This document shows, one piece after another, positions 1 to 13,719 of a DNA stretch of 64,000 bases. Numbering within the stretch: position 1 is the stretch's first letter; each line of letters starts with the position of its first letter. The stretch covers positions 609,517-673,516 of the forward strand of contig BROG01000393.1 of assembly GCA_030159075.1 (NCBI GenBank). Direction: 5' to 3'. The DNA is from Atrina japonica (lineage: Eukaryota; Mollusca; Bivalvia; Pterioida; Pinnidae). Position numbers and translations under genes: made by a program. The notes beneath the pieces are model-generated. The model saw only the letters and a list, made by a program, of their open reading frames with translations, had not been told where the DNA came from and did no database searches.

Positions 1-1766
1 GCCAAAAAGAGCAGGGTCGAGTAGACGCATGTCATGTCTCCAGGATTCAGGTCGATAATTGGCAAGAATGTAACAGAGGATTTTCCAGGATGGGAGCCGC
101 CTGTTTGCACCATCTGCATGAAACCTGACCACCCTGGACGAGGCCACTGCAGAAAGGGGGATATAGTCCATATGGCATCCAGAATGTGTGTGGGTTCTGT
201 AACTTGGATACAGGATCTCAGCATTTCAAGCTCCCTGAATTGGATGCCTTTCTGTCCTTTGGGATACGAGTAATGCTGGATCTTAACTTGTCCAGCTTCT
301 TTAATCTCACTCGCAGTTACACTTCTCCTGGGAACATTATTTGATGTGAACTTTCCCGGTGTGAGCGTTGCAACCATGCCCATGCCATGGAACGTCCCGT
401 GCCCGTCAAGTGTGTGTATGTTGTGATCAACATTGTCAGCTGCATATTGGATGAACTGCATATCACGTGTAACAACAGAGGTCTGAGATGTAACAGCTGC
501 ACTTTGCTCAAACATTTGTACTTCCTCGTACGAGCTACAAAATCCATGTTGGTGCAGTGAATCAATCAGGAAACGAGATCCGAAATGATGATGCATCTGT
601 GCAGCCAACCCAAGTTGCAAAGGCGCAATCATTTTTCTAGGTCTTGCTGCTTGAACAAGAGCATGCCCCAGAGATGCTTGTTTCCTTTCTGTGTGTTTAC
701 CTGTCACAATGATGATTTCCAAAAACTGGTTAACACTATCTGGTAGGAAAGCTCTAGCATACTCTGCTGTGAGGTCATCAGGGCCTGGGTAGTCCTTAAG
801 TGGTTCAAGAGCTCTGATATCGTTCTTGATCAATTTCGCGGCCCGTTTTAACGATCCATCTGGTCTCTTCTTCCTCATTGAGAGACTTTGGTTTCCTATA
901 ATAATCATGGAGTATGGATGCAGCTGTTCTCATGAAAGTGACGACATTTTCCCTGCCTTCGAGGTTGGTGAAGATGATCTGGTCACCGAAGTGTTCCTGG
1001 AGCTTTTGTTTCATATACTGTGGACCATATGGTTCCTCCAATGAATGGGCTGACCTTAGGAATCCACCCATTTTTCTCCACTAAGTCACTTATTGATAAC
1101 TGTTCATCCTCATTGTCTGCTAAAAGCTGGATAACTGCTTTAAATGCTTCTCGTTTATCACGATTCAAGGGGCGTCCAACACTTAGCTTTGGTTTTTTGC
1201 CAGTTTTCTCACTTCCAACCTCAAACCTCTTTGGAACATCTTTCCCGGTTCTAAAATTTATACTGCACTGCTGGTGGTAAATGGCATCTTCCGCATGTAA
1301 ATCATGAGCGTACGACAATCGACCCATTACAGCCTCACTCCATTCATCGCCCCTATCTCTACAAACACTGACAATGGTATCCTCAAACACTGACGTTCGG
1401 ACAGGGTAGGTGTCACAGCTTCGTCTTCTGTCACCACACTGGGCAGATGTACCACAGAAGATGCAATCACTTTTAAAATCAAAAGTTTCCTTGGACCTCA
1501 ATCTGCTAACAGATGCTGCCTCATCCACAGAAACATTTAGGGCTCCACTGGCAATGTATTTTGGGTTGCACCATCGTTGCCTACAGACCTTGTGAATTTT
1601 TTGCCCAAACATTGGCATGAACACTGCTGTTCCGTTCACTACTCGCTTTGTTAATTCCAGCACACCCTTTCGTGCCAAGAACAACCACATCAGAAGAACT
1701 GCCAGTTACAATATTCTTCTGACACAATATACAAATTGTATCTTGTTGTAAACTAGTTTCGGACAT
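1..1766 (-). pseudogene. Cysteine-rich protein of unknown function, frameshifted, cut by window edge
   Basis: Read on the minus strand, an ATG at 1766 opens MSETSLQQDT followed by a CILC pair. The reading continues in other frames with VCRQRWC, CIFCG and YHQQCSINF, then with QEHFGDQ and NVVTFMRTAASIL. From about 865 to base 1 the minus strand is again one open frame of about 288 codons without a stop, including ARPRKMIAPLQLG and a stretch ending in IIDLNPGDMT, and it leaves the window. Joining the pieces needs frame changes near 1675, 1035 and 862, so this copy is probably dead unless these are sequencing errors. The spaced Cys/His pairs suggest a zinc-binding N-terminus. It looks like a long uncharacterised protein family that is multi-copy in invertebrate genomes, but I cannot name it. 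A mobile-element origin is possible and not shown. Confidence 0.55.
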
Positions 1767-2831
1767 TTTTGCGTCAGTCTAAAAGACAGGTTGTCAAATC
1801 TAGACCACAGTTCAGAAAATGCTCAACTAGCAATACACATACACTACTCTTTCAGAGCAAGCTTGAAGAACTGTATTTGCAGATACAACGAGGAGTCGAA
1901 TGTGTGTAATTCTCAATCACATTTGGTATGCACTTCAGCAATATTATTCCACAGACTACTAGTACATATATTGCTCCATCAGATCTGTCTTTTCGTCTGT
2001 CAAACAAGTGCCTCGAACATAACACAATGCAGTGTATGCAGTCCTGGCGCTTTTTAGACCTCAACTTCTACCCAAATAATTTCGCAAACTTCCTCAAATT
2101 TAATCGTTTTGCGACCAGACTATTGGATTGAATATATTTATAACAACACAGTCCAACTAACGAAATTGTCTAGCTGTGGAATGAATATGTAAGGAATACA
2201 AACATTATAAACTAAAAGACTACACCATATATGTGTCAGTGTATGTTCAGATCAATGACAGAGTATGGTCGATTTTCATCCCTGCTGCCTGAGTTTTAAT
2301 GTGGATTTATTTTTTTCAATTCCTAATCTACCATTCATCTATTGCCTCGATATTGTTTTAGGGGTACATGGCCATCATTTAAGCATGATTGCTAAGATTT
2401 ATATTGATCGTAGGAGAGCTGATTGGAAAAAAAATCGACATTTTGATTACGTCATTTCGTTTTTAAAAAATTCACGTGATTCGAGTATTTTACTATGACG
2501 TCATTTCAAACTGTAATTCATAATACTTACTGTAGGTAGAAGGGTACTTCAGTTTGCAACAAATTGATACCACATTCGTGCATATCTGATGACTATAACA
2601 AATTCTATGGAATTTTTTCTATCCCTACCCCCTTATTTAGACATGCCTATCATGTGATCATGCTACCAAAAATCAGGGGCGATTTCAACAATTTTCCCAT
2701 CGGTTGATTTTGGTAAACTTTTAGTATGTTTCGGAGGGACCCTTTCGGGATTGAATGCCGCAAAAATAAATTCTGTTGCAATTTTTTTGACCTTTTCGAT
2801 TTTTTTGGGTTATTTCTACTGGACTATTAAG
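1767..2831. other. No gene seen
   Basis: A+T-rich sequence upstream of the minus-strand gene. Only short open frames with no recognisable domain are present. Confidence 0.6.
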
Positions 2832-3670
2832 ATTCTTTCTCACGTATTTAATACCGACTCATCAGATCAGTTCTCACATATTTTGAGCGTTACTATATCT
2901 GTACTACTATAAAAATATCAAAAGTAGACTCTTAATTCTGTTGGTAAATCATGTCATGTTTTAATTCGTTAAATACTAAGCAAAGTAACGAAATTAAATA
3001 TATATTCAATGTCAGTACTATAAGGATTTAGACTTTTACCGTGTCGCAAAATATTCTATGAATGAGCTGGAATGTATTCGAATAATCCGAATTTTAGATT
3101 AAGTCACCAATGGAATAATCAGCTAACTAAAAGTATGATGAAAGAAAAAATTGATTGCAATTATTGATTCGGCATATCTAATTCGATATCATCTACCACA
3201 GAGAATTTTGTGCATTGCATTTTTCTACATTGCATGTATTGAGAATCCTAGATTAATTTGAGAAAAAAAGCTTGAACCTAGAACTAGAATGGACAGATGT
3301 TGACGTTTTGTATACTAGGAAGGCTGAATGAATTGGAAACTTCCTACTTTTGGGGAAGCTTTTCTATATAAAATTGTTTCTGGTGGTGGGGAGAATGCTA
3401 ATTTTAGTGAACAGACTTGGCGCAAAGTTTGATGCATGTGGGATACGCTGAAATTGAATAAGATATTACGTTTTGCTATATTGGTAGAAGAAGGCAAAAC
3501 GTCTTTGATTTTGGGCCAATGTTTGAATCAATAAAACATAGAATTATCCTGAATACCGGGCAGACGGGGTAATGCAGAACATTATGAGGTGAAATCATGT
3601 GCTTTGGAGGAAATTGCATCCTCTGTCGTACTTCAACTGTACGTACTAATGTCCTTTGTATATCTTGTAG

Positions 3671-3724
3671 ATAAAGGCAGAAGGGTTTGGCGTTTTGGTA
3701 GAAAAAGAAGGAGAAGACAACGTA
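3671..3724 (+). CDS. Basic exon 1 (54 nt)
   Basis: Acceptor TTGTAG ends at 3670 and donor GTAAGT begins at 3725. The phase 1-1 exon reads KGRRVWRFGRKRRRRQR between split codons. Twelve of these 17 residues are Arg or Lys. RKRRRR could act as a proprotein-convertase site, a heparin-binding patch or a nuclear signal; the sequence does not decide. Confidence 0.6.
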
Positions 3725-6700
3725 GTAAGTAAATCATAATCTTACTGTTGTATTTTCTTAGGTTCAAGCCATCATCTTATATTGTATCCCGACGTCTTAT
3801 AGAAAACCTTTCGCATAGATAATCTTTCATATTAAGATTTTTATTTAGAAAACCTTCCCGACGGAAATTTATATAGAAAACATCCCTCCTCAATCCGTAA
3901 AATATCAATAAATCTATTCACTTGTAATTTCAAAATATAATATACTATGAAAACATGTGTTGGGTGTAAACCCAATATCTCTACCGATTCTAATTGATAA
4001 AAGACGTTCGCGATTGTTTCAGACATATATATAGGATTCTTTCTCACGTATTTTATACCGACTCATAAGATCAGTTCTCTCATATTTTGAGCGTTACAAT
4101 ATCTGTACTACTATAAAAATATAAAAAGTAGACTCTTAATTCTGTTGGTAAATCATGTCATGTTTTAATTCGTTACATACTAAGCAAAGTAACGAAATTA
4201 AATATATATTCAATGTCAGTACTATAAGGATTAAGACTTTTACCGTGTCGCAAAATATTCTATGAATGAGCTGGAATGTATTCGGATAATCCGAATTTTA
4301 GATTAAGTCACCAATGGAATGATCCACTTACTAAAAGTATCATAAAAGAAATATTTATTACAATTACTGATAGGCACATTTAATTTCGATATCATCCACC
4401 ACAGAATTTTGTGAATTACATTTTTCTATATTGGATGTATTAAGAATCCTTGATTAATTTGAGACCAAAAACCTAAAACCTAGAACTAGAATGGGCAGGT
4501 GGGGACGTTTTGTGAACTAGGAAGGCGGAATGACTTATATATTAAAACTTTCTACTCTCGGGGAAGCTTTTCTATATAGAAATGTTTCTGCGGTTGTTGA
4601 GAATGTCATGGGGAAGGATTGTTATATGACAACAGATTCTACATTAGGCTCATTCAAGGGCATACATTAACCATTTTGTAGCTAGATGTTATTGTTATCA
4701 AAATTTACTATGCAGCTATGTTACAACGACATGTATTCTCCATTAGACGCAATACTAGAGTTTTTTCTTCAAAGGAACATAACACAGAAGTACAGTGTGA
4801 CGTTAGGTGTGTAAATTAATTCTAACTGCATTGTCTTCAGTTCATCGGCCAGCTATAATTTGGCTCCCTGATAGCTTTTGACGTATATGGTGTTTCTTTG
4901 TAAAACGATTCGATAAAACGCAACAGTCAATATACAGCACTAAGACGGCTGAACACATTTTCGTGCAGTTTGAATTGAACGGTGTCCTGAATTAAAATTA
5001 AACAATGATATTTATTATATTTGCTAATATTCTATTCCTAATTTTATTGAGCAAACTTGGCGCAAAGTGGAATATCCTGAAATGTAATCAGATATTAGGT
5101 CTTTGTATATTTATAGACGACGGCAAAAGGTCTTTGATTTTTGGCGAAAGAACAAGACAAGAGCGACGTCGTAATTAAATAACAATGTTTTAATCTGTCC
5201 AATGTTGAAATCATTAAAACAGAATTATTCTGAACACCTGTCCGATGGGTAAATGCAGAACATTATGAGGTGAAATCATGTGCTTTGGAGGAATATTCAT
5301 CCTCTGTCGTACTTTTAACTGTACATACTCATGGTCTTTGTATTTATTGTAGATAGAAGCAAAAAGCTTTCGCGTTGGGGTAAAAAAAGAAGGAAAGGAC
5401 GACGTTGTAAGTAAATCATTGTCTTACTGTTGTATTTGGTTAAGTTCAAGCCCTCATCTTATACTGAAACCCTGTGTCTTATAGAAAACTTTCCGCATAA
5501 AGAATCATTCATACAAAGATTTTTACATTAACCATTTTAGAGTAAGATGTTATTGTTATCAAAATAACTATGCGACTGTGTTTCCACCACATGTATTCTC
5601 CATTAGACGCAATACTAAATTATTTTTCTTCAAAGGAACATAACACAGAAGTACAGTGTGACGTTAGGCGTGTGAATTGATCCTAACTGTATTGTCTTGA
5701 ATTAATTGCCCAGCTATGATTTCGCTCCCTGATAGCTTTTGACGTATATGGTGTTTCTTTGTAAAACGATTCGATAAAGCGCAATATACAGTACTAAGAC
5801 ACCTGAACACATATTTGTGCAGTTTGAATTTGACGGTTTCCTGAATTAAAATAAACAATGATATTTGTTATATTTCCTAATATTCTATTGCTAATTTTAG
5901 TGAACATACTTGGCGCAAAGTTTGATGCATGTGGGATATGCTGAAATTGAATAAGATATTACGTTTTGCTATATTGATACACGAAGGCAAAACGTGTTTG
6001 TGCAGAAGAACAAGACAAGAGCGGCGTCGTAATTAAGTTATAATCTTTCACACTATAAATCTTTAAATCAATAAAATATAGAATTATACTGAACACCTGA
6101 CAGACGTTGAAATGTAGAACATTATGAGGTGAAACCATGTGCTTTGGAGGAATATGCATCCTCTGTCGTAGCTTAACTGTACATACTCATGTTTTTGTGT
6201 ATCTTGTAGATAAAGGCAGAGGATTTTTGGCTTGGTTTAGAAAAAGGAAAAGACCACGTAGTAAGTAAAACATAATCTTACTGTTGTATTGTTCTATGGA
6301 AACCTCTCGAGTTCGATGTTCGTTGAAAAGATCGTACGTCAGATCTATATCTGATAAGCGACAGGAAGTTACTGCTGCATAATACTCTTTAACATTCGTA
6401 AGTGGGGGACTTCATATTGTTTAACAAGATCCCCGCATCGACCATAAACTTCCTTAGTGACGATTTCAAGCGCTCAAAATTGAATTTTGAATAGTATTCT
6501 TCGCCACACTATTCAATTTGCCGGTTATATGGTGGCGTCCGGTTTTTTTTATAGCGGATGAGAGAGCACGGTTACCCGGGTAGAGACCATCGGCCTTCCA
6601 CAATTAAATTAGCAAACCCCACGAAAATGTTTGTTTGTTTGTTTATTGTTGTTTAACGTCCCACTCAAGAACCTTTCACTCATATGGAGACGTCACCAAA

Positions 6701-9700
6701 ATGCAGGTGAAGCAATTCAAATTTTGGCCTATGCTCGGCACTTACGGGCATTGACCACTGAGGGTTCTTTAACATGCCGACACCTACTGTGACACGCGAC
6801 GTTAGTTTTTACTGTCTCATCTGAAAGATATAAAAATCTAAGATACCAAAGTATAAATCAATAGGATGTCCAGGACATAGATATAAATCTGGTAAAAATG
6901 GACAAACACGGACCTCTGAAAACCAAGAGGTGGGATCAGGTGCCATGGAGGAGTAAGCATCCCATGTCGACCGGTCACACCCACCGTGAGTCCACAGTCA
7001 AGTCCAATGAAACACGTGAGGAGTGTATCCTCGTCACAATTGGTACAGACGTCTCAACAACCGCCAACGAAAAGGCTACTCAACATTTCACTAAGTGAAA
7101 CAGAGTAGTCGCAAAAAAGACTATTATACCGACCATAAAATTTGCAAAACGTTGACATTAAACGCGGTTTTCGATATCCCTGTGTCAATAATTTGTCAGT
7201 GATATAAATATAAAGATAGAAATAGATGTGAAGACATTTGTATATAATGTTTTTTCATAAATATATTCCTTTCTGGGAACTACAATGTTCAAAATATTAA
7301 ATCGTGAAGCTTTGTGTGTTTAGTCAACATGTTGGCACCAGGATAGTATTATCGTAGTAATATTAAACTCCAGCGTTCTCGTTCTAAACTGAGAACTAAA
7401 TCATTTAAAAGGGTCCGTAAACAGAAATGTAAAAATTATAATGAAAATGCCTTAGCGCAGATTTTTTTTTTCATTCCACCAACAAAGCCAGCTGTTTTTA
7501 GAATTGTCTAACATCCAATATTATTTTACTTAACACCGATGCCAATGAAGTTATTTCAATTAAAATATTTCAGAGTGTTTCAATGATTTGAAAGGGGCGT
7601 CATACCGAGGAAGGTTGGCAGTCACGCAGACCGGCCTCAGATGCCAGGCATGGAAATCTCAGTCTCCACATAAGCATAGATTTAATAATCTTCCAATGAA
7701 CTACTGCCGAAATCCAGACAATTCCAAGCGTCCATGGTGTTACACGACAGACCCAAATACCCGCTGGCAATACTGTGACATTCATAAATGCAGTAAGTAA
7801 AAATGTTTCATGTTATACGTACCAAAATCATGTTTCTAATTGCTAAAATCCCTGTTAAAGTTTCCAACTCCATATGAACACAGAATACATTTGGATGTCA
7901 TTTTTTCAAATAATTTCATGAATATAAAAATCTCAGATACCAAAGCATAAATCAATAGAATGTCCAGGACATAGATACAAATCCGGTAAAAATGGAAAAA
8001 CACGGACCTCTGGAAACCAAGAAGTGGGATGAGGTGCCATGGAGGAGTAAGCATCCCCTGTCGATCAGTCACACCCACCGTGAGTCCACAGTCAAGTCCA
8101 ATGAAACACGTGAGGAGTGTATCCTCGTCACAATTGGTACAGGCGTCTCAACATCCGCCAACGAAAAGGCAACTTAACATTTCACTTAGTGAAACAGAGT
8201 AGTCGCAAACAAGACTATTATACCGACCGTAAAACTTGCGGAACGTTGACATTAAACGCGGTTTTCGATATCCCTGTGTCAATAATTTGTCAGTGAGTAG
8301 TTTACCTCTGTATATGAAATCTTCATATGTTGTGCACGACCTGGCATATCGGATCATTTGTGAAATATAAACTCCATATGCAGGTCATTGAGGGATATTA
8401 CTACTTAAATGTGGGAAAGCCGAAATTGTCGCGTATATCGTATAGCTTGGTTGTTAATATCCCGTCTGTGTTTATATTAAGTAATATGTCTGAGTATGAA
8501 GCGTGTGTGCTTGATTCTGTTGTGTCTTTAATTTCTAGTTCGCTGGGATATATCGCATTGACATATGTATGAAAATTGTCATTATTAATTGACAAAACAT
8601 CGTCGATATATCTAAATGTCAAATTAAAGGACACCGCTAACTTTTTCTTCTTTTGATTCAGCAGTTTCTGAATGAAGTCTGCTTCGTATGAATAAAGGAA
8701 CAGGTCGGCCAATAAAGGAGCACAATTGGTTCCCATAGGAATGCCGACAGTTTGTTTAAAGACCACGTCTCCGAACTTTACAAATATATTGTCTATTAGA
8801 AATTCCAGCATGTTTTTAATATCAACTTCAGTATATTTATGTGTAGAATCAGAGTGGTGTTTGACGAAATAAGTATCCTGATAGCCAATCACTAGATATT
8901 TGAATTTTCGGGTACCACCTTTAGTGAAAAAGCAGTTGTCTATGATGCTGAAAAGTCTTTCTTTTAATTTTTTATGTGGAATAGTAGTGTAAAGAGTAGA
9001 GAAGTCATAAGTTTTGATACTGTGAATTCGTGAAAAATTGTGTGCCTTCAGATTTTCTAAAAGCTGTTTAGAATTTTTAAGTATCCACATCTGATTTACA
9101 CCTCTTCTGGAATAGGCAACTGTACAATATTCTTGAAGTTTATCCTTAACAGCTGTCAATATCTTGGTCAGGAGTAAAGATAAAGGTTTGGTAGAACATT
9201 TGCTGGATCCAGATATGTATCTTTGCTTATATGGGGTTTTATGAAGTTTAGGTATCCAATATAAATATGGTAGCTCGAAATCGGTATCCGTTGTAGGTAT
9301 ATCAAACGAGCGTAATACGGATACGTGATTTTGAAGGATCTCGTCCTTTGAAAGTGAGCTACGTGTGTATGTATGATTACCAGAATTCGTATCAAATCCA
9401 AGTTCTTCTAATAAATAATTATAGTAATGTGTACAAGTAAAAACTATATTATTTGAGGCTTTGTCTGCTGGTACCAGTACATATTGATCATGTAACCTAT
9501 CCAGTTCAGTTACTACTTCTGGATCACTAAATACAGAGGGATAACGTGTTTTCATAGTCCCTTTAAGTTCTCGAATACGAGATTTTATCAACCATCGTAT
9601 GGTTTTCAGCCATTCAGACAAAGTGTCTGGTTCTACGTCTTCATGTTTGGCCCATCGTCTGGCATAATCTTCGACAGAATCCATAACTAAACTGAAATTC

Positions 9701-10339
9701 TGACGCCAATTAAAGGAACGGGCTTCCCGGTTTTTAGGGCCCCTTAAAATAAGATTTTTGAGGCTTTCATTTTCAACAATAGAAACGTCGCCGGTAATGA
9801 CATGCCCGATAGTATTGTATTTGAAAGAAGATGAAGCACATGAGCATGTGACAGTGTTGTGTGGAAGATGGTTGATGTCTAGGCACTGCAAAACCTGTTT
9901 GTAATTGAATAGCTTGGATGCGATGCTAGGTGTATAGCTATATGAAATACAAGGCGTGGTCTCCAGTTTAAAATATGGTGGAATACAGGACTGAACTTTT
10001 TTTGTGATTTAGAACATTGCCAATGTTTAAAGCGGCTATGCCTTTATTTGTAAATTTAAGTTTAAGGAAAAGACGTTTCTGTTCAGAACAGTCATCGTTT
10101 CTAACACGTGCAGGCTTAAACAGTCTGTGATAAGCTATGTCCATTATAATGGAGTTCAGTATGTATTATGGGGTTGAAGAATCCGTGTAGGGGTTCATTC
10201 TTGCTTCTTCAAAAAGTGTATTGAGATTAGTAAAAGGAACAGAAAAAAGTTTGCTGCGAATGTGATGAAGAATCTTTGCGTCAAATTTTGTTTTTGTACC
10301 GGAAGGTAGAATAAGCCAATCCCACTCTCAATGTCGGAG

Positions 10340-10372
<33 letters not shown>

Positions 10373-10983
10373 GCACTGACTAAAATGTTGAAATGCATTC
10401 TTGATAGTGGTTGTTCGATTGTTTTTCCCAATTATTACTTCGATTCATTCCTCAATTATTTCATTTCAATTTAACTTGACTCGGGGCGGATGTGACCGAT
10501 CGACTGGTGACACGATCCCACCTTTGGATTTTCATCTATATTTTCATACTTTTGACGTCGACACTAAGTCAAGATATACCTAACTTTATCTTCATTGTGC
10601 ACTACCAGTCTCTGTTTTAACCCAGCCCTTTAGTCCATTTTGTGTTATGACGATGCCTATCAAAGCGAACGTTGACGTAAAAAACTGCATCACCCAAATC
10701 GTTTTGAACAGTAAATTCAATATTTGTATACCCCAATAAGTTTGATTTTGAGAGTAGTAATAAACAACCTGTCAGTTTTGCAAGTTTAATTTTTACTTGT
10801 TGCAAAGCAATAACATTTTGAAGAATAACTTACTAAATTTTATGAAACATTCATTGAAATCTAGATCTTGTGATTAAATACCATTACTTTTTGTAATAAA
10901 ACTATGATTTTTCTTATCCTTCTCTTCCAGAACAGAGACGAGGTGCGTATTTGCATTAAGAAAAAAACATAAGACAAATACAA

Positions 10984-11056
<73 letters not shown>

Positions 11057-13012
11057 TTGATTGACAGGAATGCAAAGTACACAGGAAAATCATTCAGTTA
11101 TCGAACGTTAAGTACAACACATGTTCTAGCAATTGAATGAGATTATCAAAAATTAAAGATAATTCAATATTTATATGAAACATTTCATATTGATATATTA
11201 ACTTTAGTTCACGGATACTCGCTACACATGATGCCACTTCAGAGTGAGATTATATATCTTTGTAGAAAGGTAATGGTCAGCGTAGTCGTATGAACATTTT
11301 ATATACTGTGGTTGATAACATACCGATACGGTAGATAAAACGAATCCGTTGACATTAGATTTCCTTTAAATGAAAAACCTGTTTGTAAAGGAACCTAATG
11401 CTATTTCTAGGTATAATGTATGGAGAATTTGAAGGTTTAAATTTAGTTGATAAGAGAAAACATCGAAGTTTAAACCACAACCTTTTCTGATTCTAAAGTA
11501 TGAAACGATCATTTATAGTATACGTTTGTTAATCTAAATCTTGGTCTTTTAGATCGATAGCCCTTAATCACACACGAAAACCGTGAATTCCAATGCAATG
11601 TGATAAACTTATCAGTTATATTTTGTTTTCCAAGTTTACATTTGAGACGCATGTGTAATTATAATATAATTATTTAATATGTATTTTCTAGTTCCAAGTA
11701 AACCGCCAAGCAGAGGTATGTATTACGTTCTACCTGTTATCAGCATTAAATAAAAGGGGCCTGACGTAACAAAACGAGTAATTACTGACCTCACTCATCA
11801 GTTTTCATGAGAGTATGCTGAATTTATGCCGATCATTTGTGTATATTTATTGCATACAAGGATTACTTATCTGGAGACAGATGAGTATTGCATTAAACAT
11901 CTTGTTATTCTGTCACTTGTGCATATGTCAACCTCCCAGCAGTTTCGCAAAATCGCAAAACCACGTTTCTCTCTGTTTCCATAAAAAGGACCTGGAATGG
12001 GAAAATGATGAAATCGTCGATAAATAAAAGTGATTGTTTATTGTTGTTTAACAGCCCACTCAAGAATCTTTCACTCATATGGAGACGTCACCAAATGTAG
12101 GTGAAGTAATTCAAATTTTGGCCTATTCATGGCACTTACGGCCATTGAGCACTGAGGGTTCTTTAGCGTGCCGACACCTACTGTGACACAGGACCTCAGT
12201 TTTTACTGTCTCACCTGAAAAACAGAAATAGAAGTCAAGATATTTGTATATAATGTTTTTTTTTTTTCATAAATATATTCCCTTTTGGGAACTACAATGT
12301 TCGAAATACTAAACCGTGAAGCTTTGTGTGTTTAGTCAATATGTTGGCACCAGGATAACATTATCGTAGTAATATTTAACTCCAGCGTTCTCGTTCTAAA
12401 CTGAGAACTAAATCATTTAAAAGAGTCCGTATACAGAAAATGTGAAATTATAATGAAAATGCAATGGCGCAGAATCTTTTTTTTTCATTCGACCAACAAA
12501 GCCAACTGTTTTTAGAATTGTGTAACATCCAATATTACTTGACTTAACACCGATGCCAATGAGGTTATTTCTATTGAAATATTTCAGAGTGTTTCAATGA
12601 TTTGAAAGGGGCGTCATACCGAGGAAGGTGGGCAGTCACGCAGACCGGCCTCAGATGCCAGGCATGGAAATCTCAGTCTCCACATAAGCATAAATTTAAT
12701 AACCTTCCAATGAACTACTGCCGAAATCCAGACAAGTCCAAGCGTCCATGGTGTTACACGACAGACCCAAATACCCGCTGGCAGTACTGTGACATTCATA
12801 AATGCAGTAAGTAAAAATGTTTCATATTATACGTACCAAAATCATGTTTACAATTGCTAAAATGCCCTGGTAAAGCTCCCCACTCCATTTTAACAAAGAA
12901 TATATTTGGATGTCCTTTTCTCAAATAATTTCATGAAGATAATCTTATTTTTGCGTCAAATTTTGTTTTTGTACCGGAAGATAGAATAAGCCCATCCCAC
13001 TCTCAATGTCGG

Positions 13013-13066
<54 letters not shown>

Positions 13067-13676
13067 CACTGACTAAAATGTTGAATTGCATGCTTTATAG
13101 TGTTTGTTCGATTGTTTTTCCCAATTATCACTTCGATTCATTCCTCAATTATTTCATATCAATTTAACTAGAATCGGAGCGGATGTGACCGATCGACTGG
13201 TGACACGATCCCACTTCTGGATTTTCATCTATATTTTCATGCTTTTGACGTCGACACTAAGTCAAGATATACCTAACTTTATCTTCCTTGTGCACTACCA
13301 GTCTCTGTTTTAACCCAGCCCTTTAGTCCATTTTGTGTTATGACGATGCCTATCAAAGCGAACGTTGACGTCAAAAACTGCATCACCCAAATCGTTTTGA
13401 ACAGTAAATTCAATATTTGTATACCCCAATAAGTTTGATTTTGAGAGTAAAAATAAACAACCTGTCAGTTTTGCAAGTTTAATTTTTACTTGTTGCGAAG
13501 CAATAACATTTTGAAGAATAACTTACTAAATTTAATGAAATATTCATTGAAATCTAGATCTTGTGATTAAATACCATTACTTTTTGTAATAAAACAATGA
13601 TTTTTCTTATTCTTCTCTTCCAGAACAGAGACGAGGTGCGTATTTGCATTAAGAAAAAAACATAAGACAAATACAA

Positions 13677-13719
<43 letters not shown>

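Larger units (their letters stand above)
2832..6290 (+). repeat. Degenerate tandem duplications carrying the basic exons
   Basis: The segment starting at 2832 (TTCTTTCTCACGTATTT) recurs at 4031. Blocks starting near 3399, 5039 and 5890 (CTTGGCGCAAAGT core) and near 3570, 5240 and 6110 (CAGAACATTATGAGGTG) are also related, as are 4670 and 5530. The copies have diverged and have different internal deletions, so the period is irregular. Each complete block brings one 51-54 nt exon with splice sites. Two further exon-like copies are broken: near 3478 (donor side deleted) and near 5978 (acceptor AG lost). The 4.0-5.1 kb stretch between exons holds no other gene that I can see. Confidence 0.75.

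Noticed and set aside
7600..7785. Minus-strand frame opposite kringle 1 (and at 12614, 15268)
   Set aside because: Shadow of the conserved kringle exon; no splice or domain support on that strand.
7830..8150. Hammerhead ribozyme in the PLE 3' tail
   Set aside because: I looked for CTGATGA and GAAA around a stem; the tail has only CTGATCC and no matching core.
9960..10272. Separate gene upstream of the PLE reverse transcriptase
   Set aside because: It aligns with the N-terminal extension of the PLE frame at 39968-40309, so it is part of the same element.
10861..11082. Protein with poly-Ser/Leu run
   Set aside because: Translation of the GA microsatellite; not a gene. Likewise 13554-13748, 16241-16426 and the GT and TA tracts.
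11815..12027. 70-codon frame in kringle units (also 14470)
   Set aside because: Duplicated with the unit, no domain, and no splice sites in phase with the gene model.
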